In this document: positions 4,928 to 5,146 of the stretch, piece by piece
How the letters are laid out: every line of letters begins with the position of its first letter
How positions within the stretch are numbered: the stretch's first letter is position 1
Origin: Spartobacteria bacterium
GTDB lineage: Bacteria > Verrucomicrobiota > Verrucomicrobiia > Chthoniobacterales > Chthoniobacteraceae
NCBI GenBank assembly: GCA_025350985.1
Contig: JANXWU010000191.1
Span: 1-5,146 of the forward strand
Length of the DNA: 5,146 bases
Direction of reading: 5' to 3'
Program-made: the position numbers and the translations under genes
Notes under the pieces: generated by a model
What the model was told of the DNA's origin: nothing
The model's database searches: none
What the model saw: the letters and a program-made list of their open reading frames with translations, nothing else

Positions 4928-5124
4928 AGATTCGTTATTTCCCAGACACGGATACGCTCTACATCGAGTTCCGCGGCGACGACGTCGCAGAGACGCGCGA
5001 TCTCGATGAGGACACGCAGCTTGATCTCGACGCTGAGGGTAGGATCTGCGGGATCACTGTCGAGCACGCACAGAAGAGAGTGGAGGACATTCCACACGTT
5101 TCCTTCGAGCAAGTCGCCGTCTAA
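4924..5124 (+). CDS. DUF2283 family protein, putative antitoxin partner
   Basis: 66 residues. The start MKIRYFPDTDTLYIEF is the family hallmark, followed by AETRDLDEDTQLDLDAEGRICGITVEHA (22-49) and a short tail ending FEQVAV. This is the compact beta-rich DUF2283 domain, full length. The protein is very acidic (many Asp/Glu at 19-38), in contrast to the basic DUF4258 partner, which fits a protein-protein complex such as toxin neutralisation; this is inference. It lacks its own Shine-Dalgarno and relies on the ATGA overlap with the upstream gene. Its stop TAA is embedded in GTCTAAC (5119-5125), which is also the candidate attC R'' core. Confidence 0.85.
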   Translation: MKIRYFPDTDTLYIEFRGDDVAETRDLDEDTQLDLDAEGRICGITVEHAQKRVEDIPHVSFEQVAV

Positions 5125-5146
5125 CTCATGCGCTGCAGCGAACAGG
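5119..5146 (+). other. Possible 5' half of an integron attC site (cut by window edge)
   Basis: GTCTAAC (5119-5125) fits the R'' core consensus RYYYAAC. After five bases comes CGCTGCAGCGAAC (5131-5143), which resembles the L'' segment of many environmental attC sites (GCTGCAGC.GAC type). The stop codon of the preceding short gene lies inside the R'' core, as is common in gene cassettes. The complementary L'-R' half would lie past the window end, so this is only a half-site and could be chance: CGCTGCAGCG is itself a palindrome. Confidence 0.35.

Overview
The window looks like part of a GC-rich bacterial chromosome, most likely Verrucomicrobiota. This is inferred from gene content and remembered family resemblance, not from a marker gene. 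The clues are a TMTC-like membrane protein next to yicC-gmk-coaC, a 'KMGDKS'-type uncharacterised protein of a sort I associate with Verrucomicrobia and relatives, and intergenic spaces full of palindromic repeats.

Layout. Positions 1-709 (minus strand) hold the 5' part of a multi-membrane-span glycosyltransferase/TMTC-like protein that runs off the left edge. A 74-bp divergent spacer separates it from a plus-strand housekeeping block: yicC (784-1662, endoribonuclease family), gmk (1965-2570, guanylate kinase) and coaC (2567-3118, phosphopantothenoylcysteine decarboxylase). gmk and coaC overlap by 4 bp (ATGA). This resembles the yicC-gmk-rpoZ-coaBC cluster of other bacteria, but rpoZ is absent between gmk and coaC, and no CoaB part is fused to or placed after coaC.

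The right 2 kb is accessory in character. It holds a facing pair of double-hairpin repeats (3218-3383), an uncharacterised 197-aa protein with almost exclusively C-ending codons (3440-4033), and a 190-bp MITE-like element with 21-bp terminal inverted repeats and an 8-bp target duplication (4082-4271). After these come a 21-22 bp tandem repeat (4318-4402), about 290 bp with only small hairpins, and an overlapping DUF4258/DUF2283 gene pair (4691-5124) that looks like a toxin-antitoxin module. The last bases (5119-5146) resemble the 5' half of an integron attC site, so the pair may be a gene cassette; only the next ~100 bp could show this.

Main novelty: a palindromic repeat family built on GTCATTCTGAGCG arms occurs twice. 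One copy is a large nested palindrome between yicC and gmk (1666-1937); the other is the core of the MITE. No complete new multi-gene system is evident. The most interesting items are the repeat/MITE relationship, the possible cassette-borne gene pair and the compositionally distinct orphan gene.
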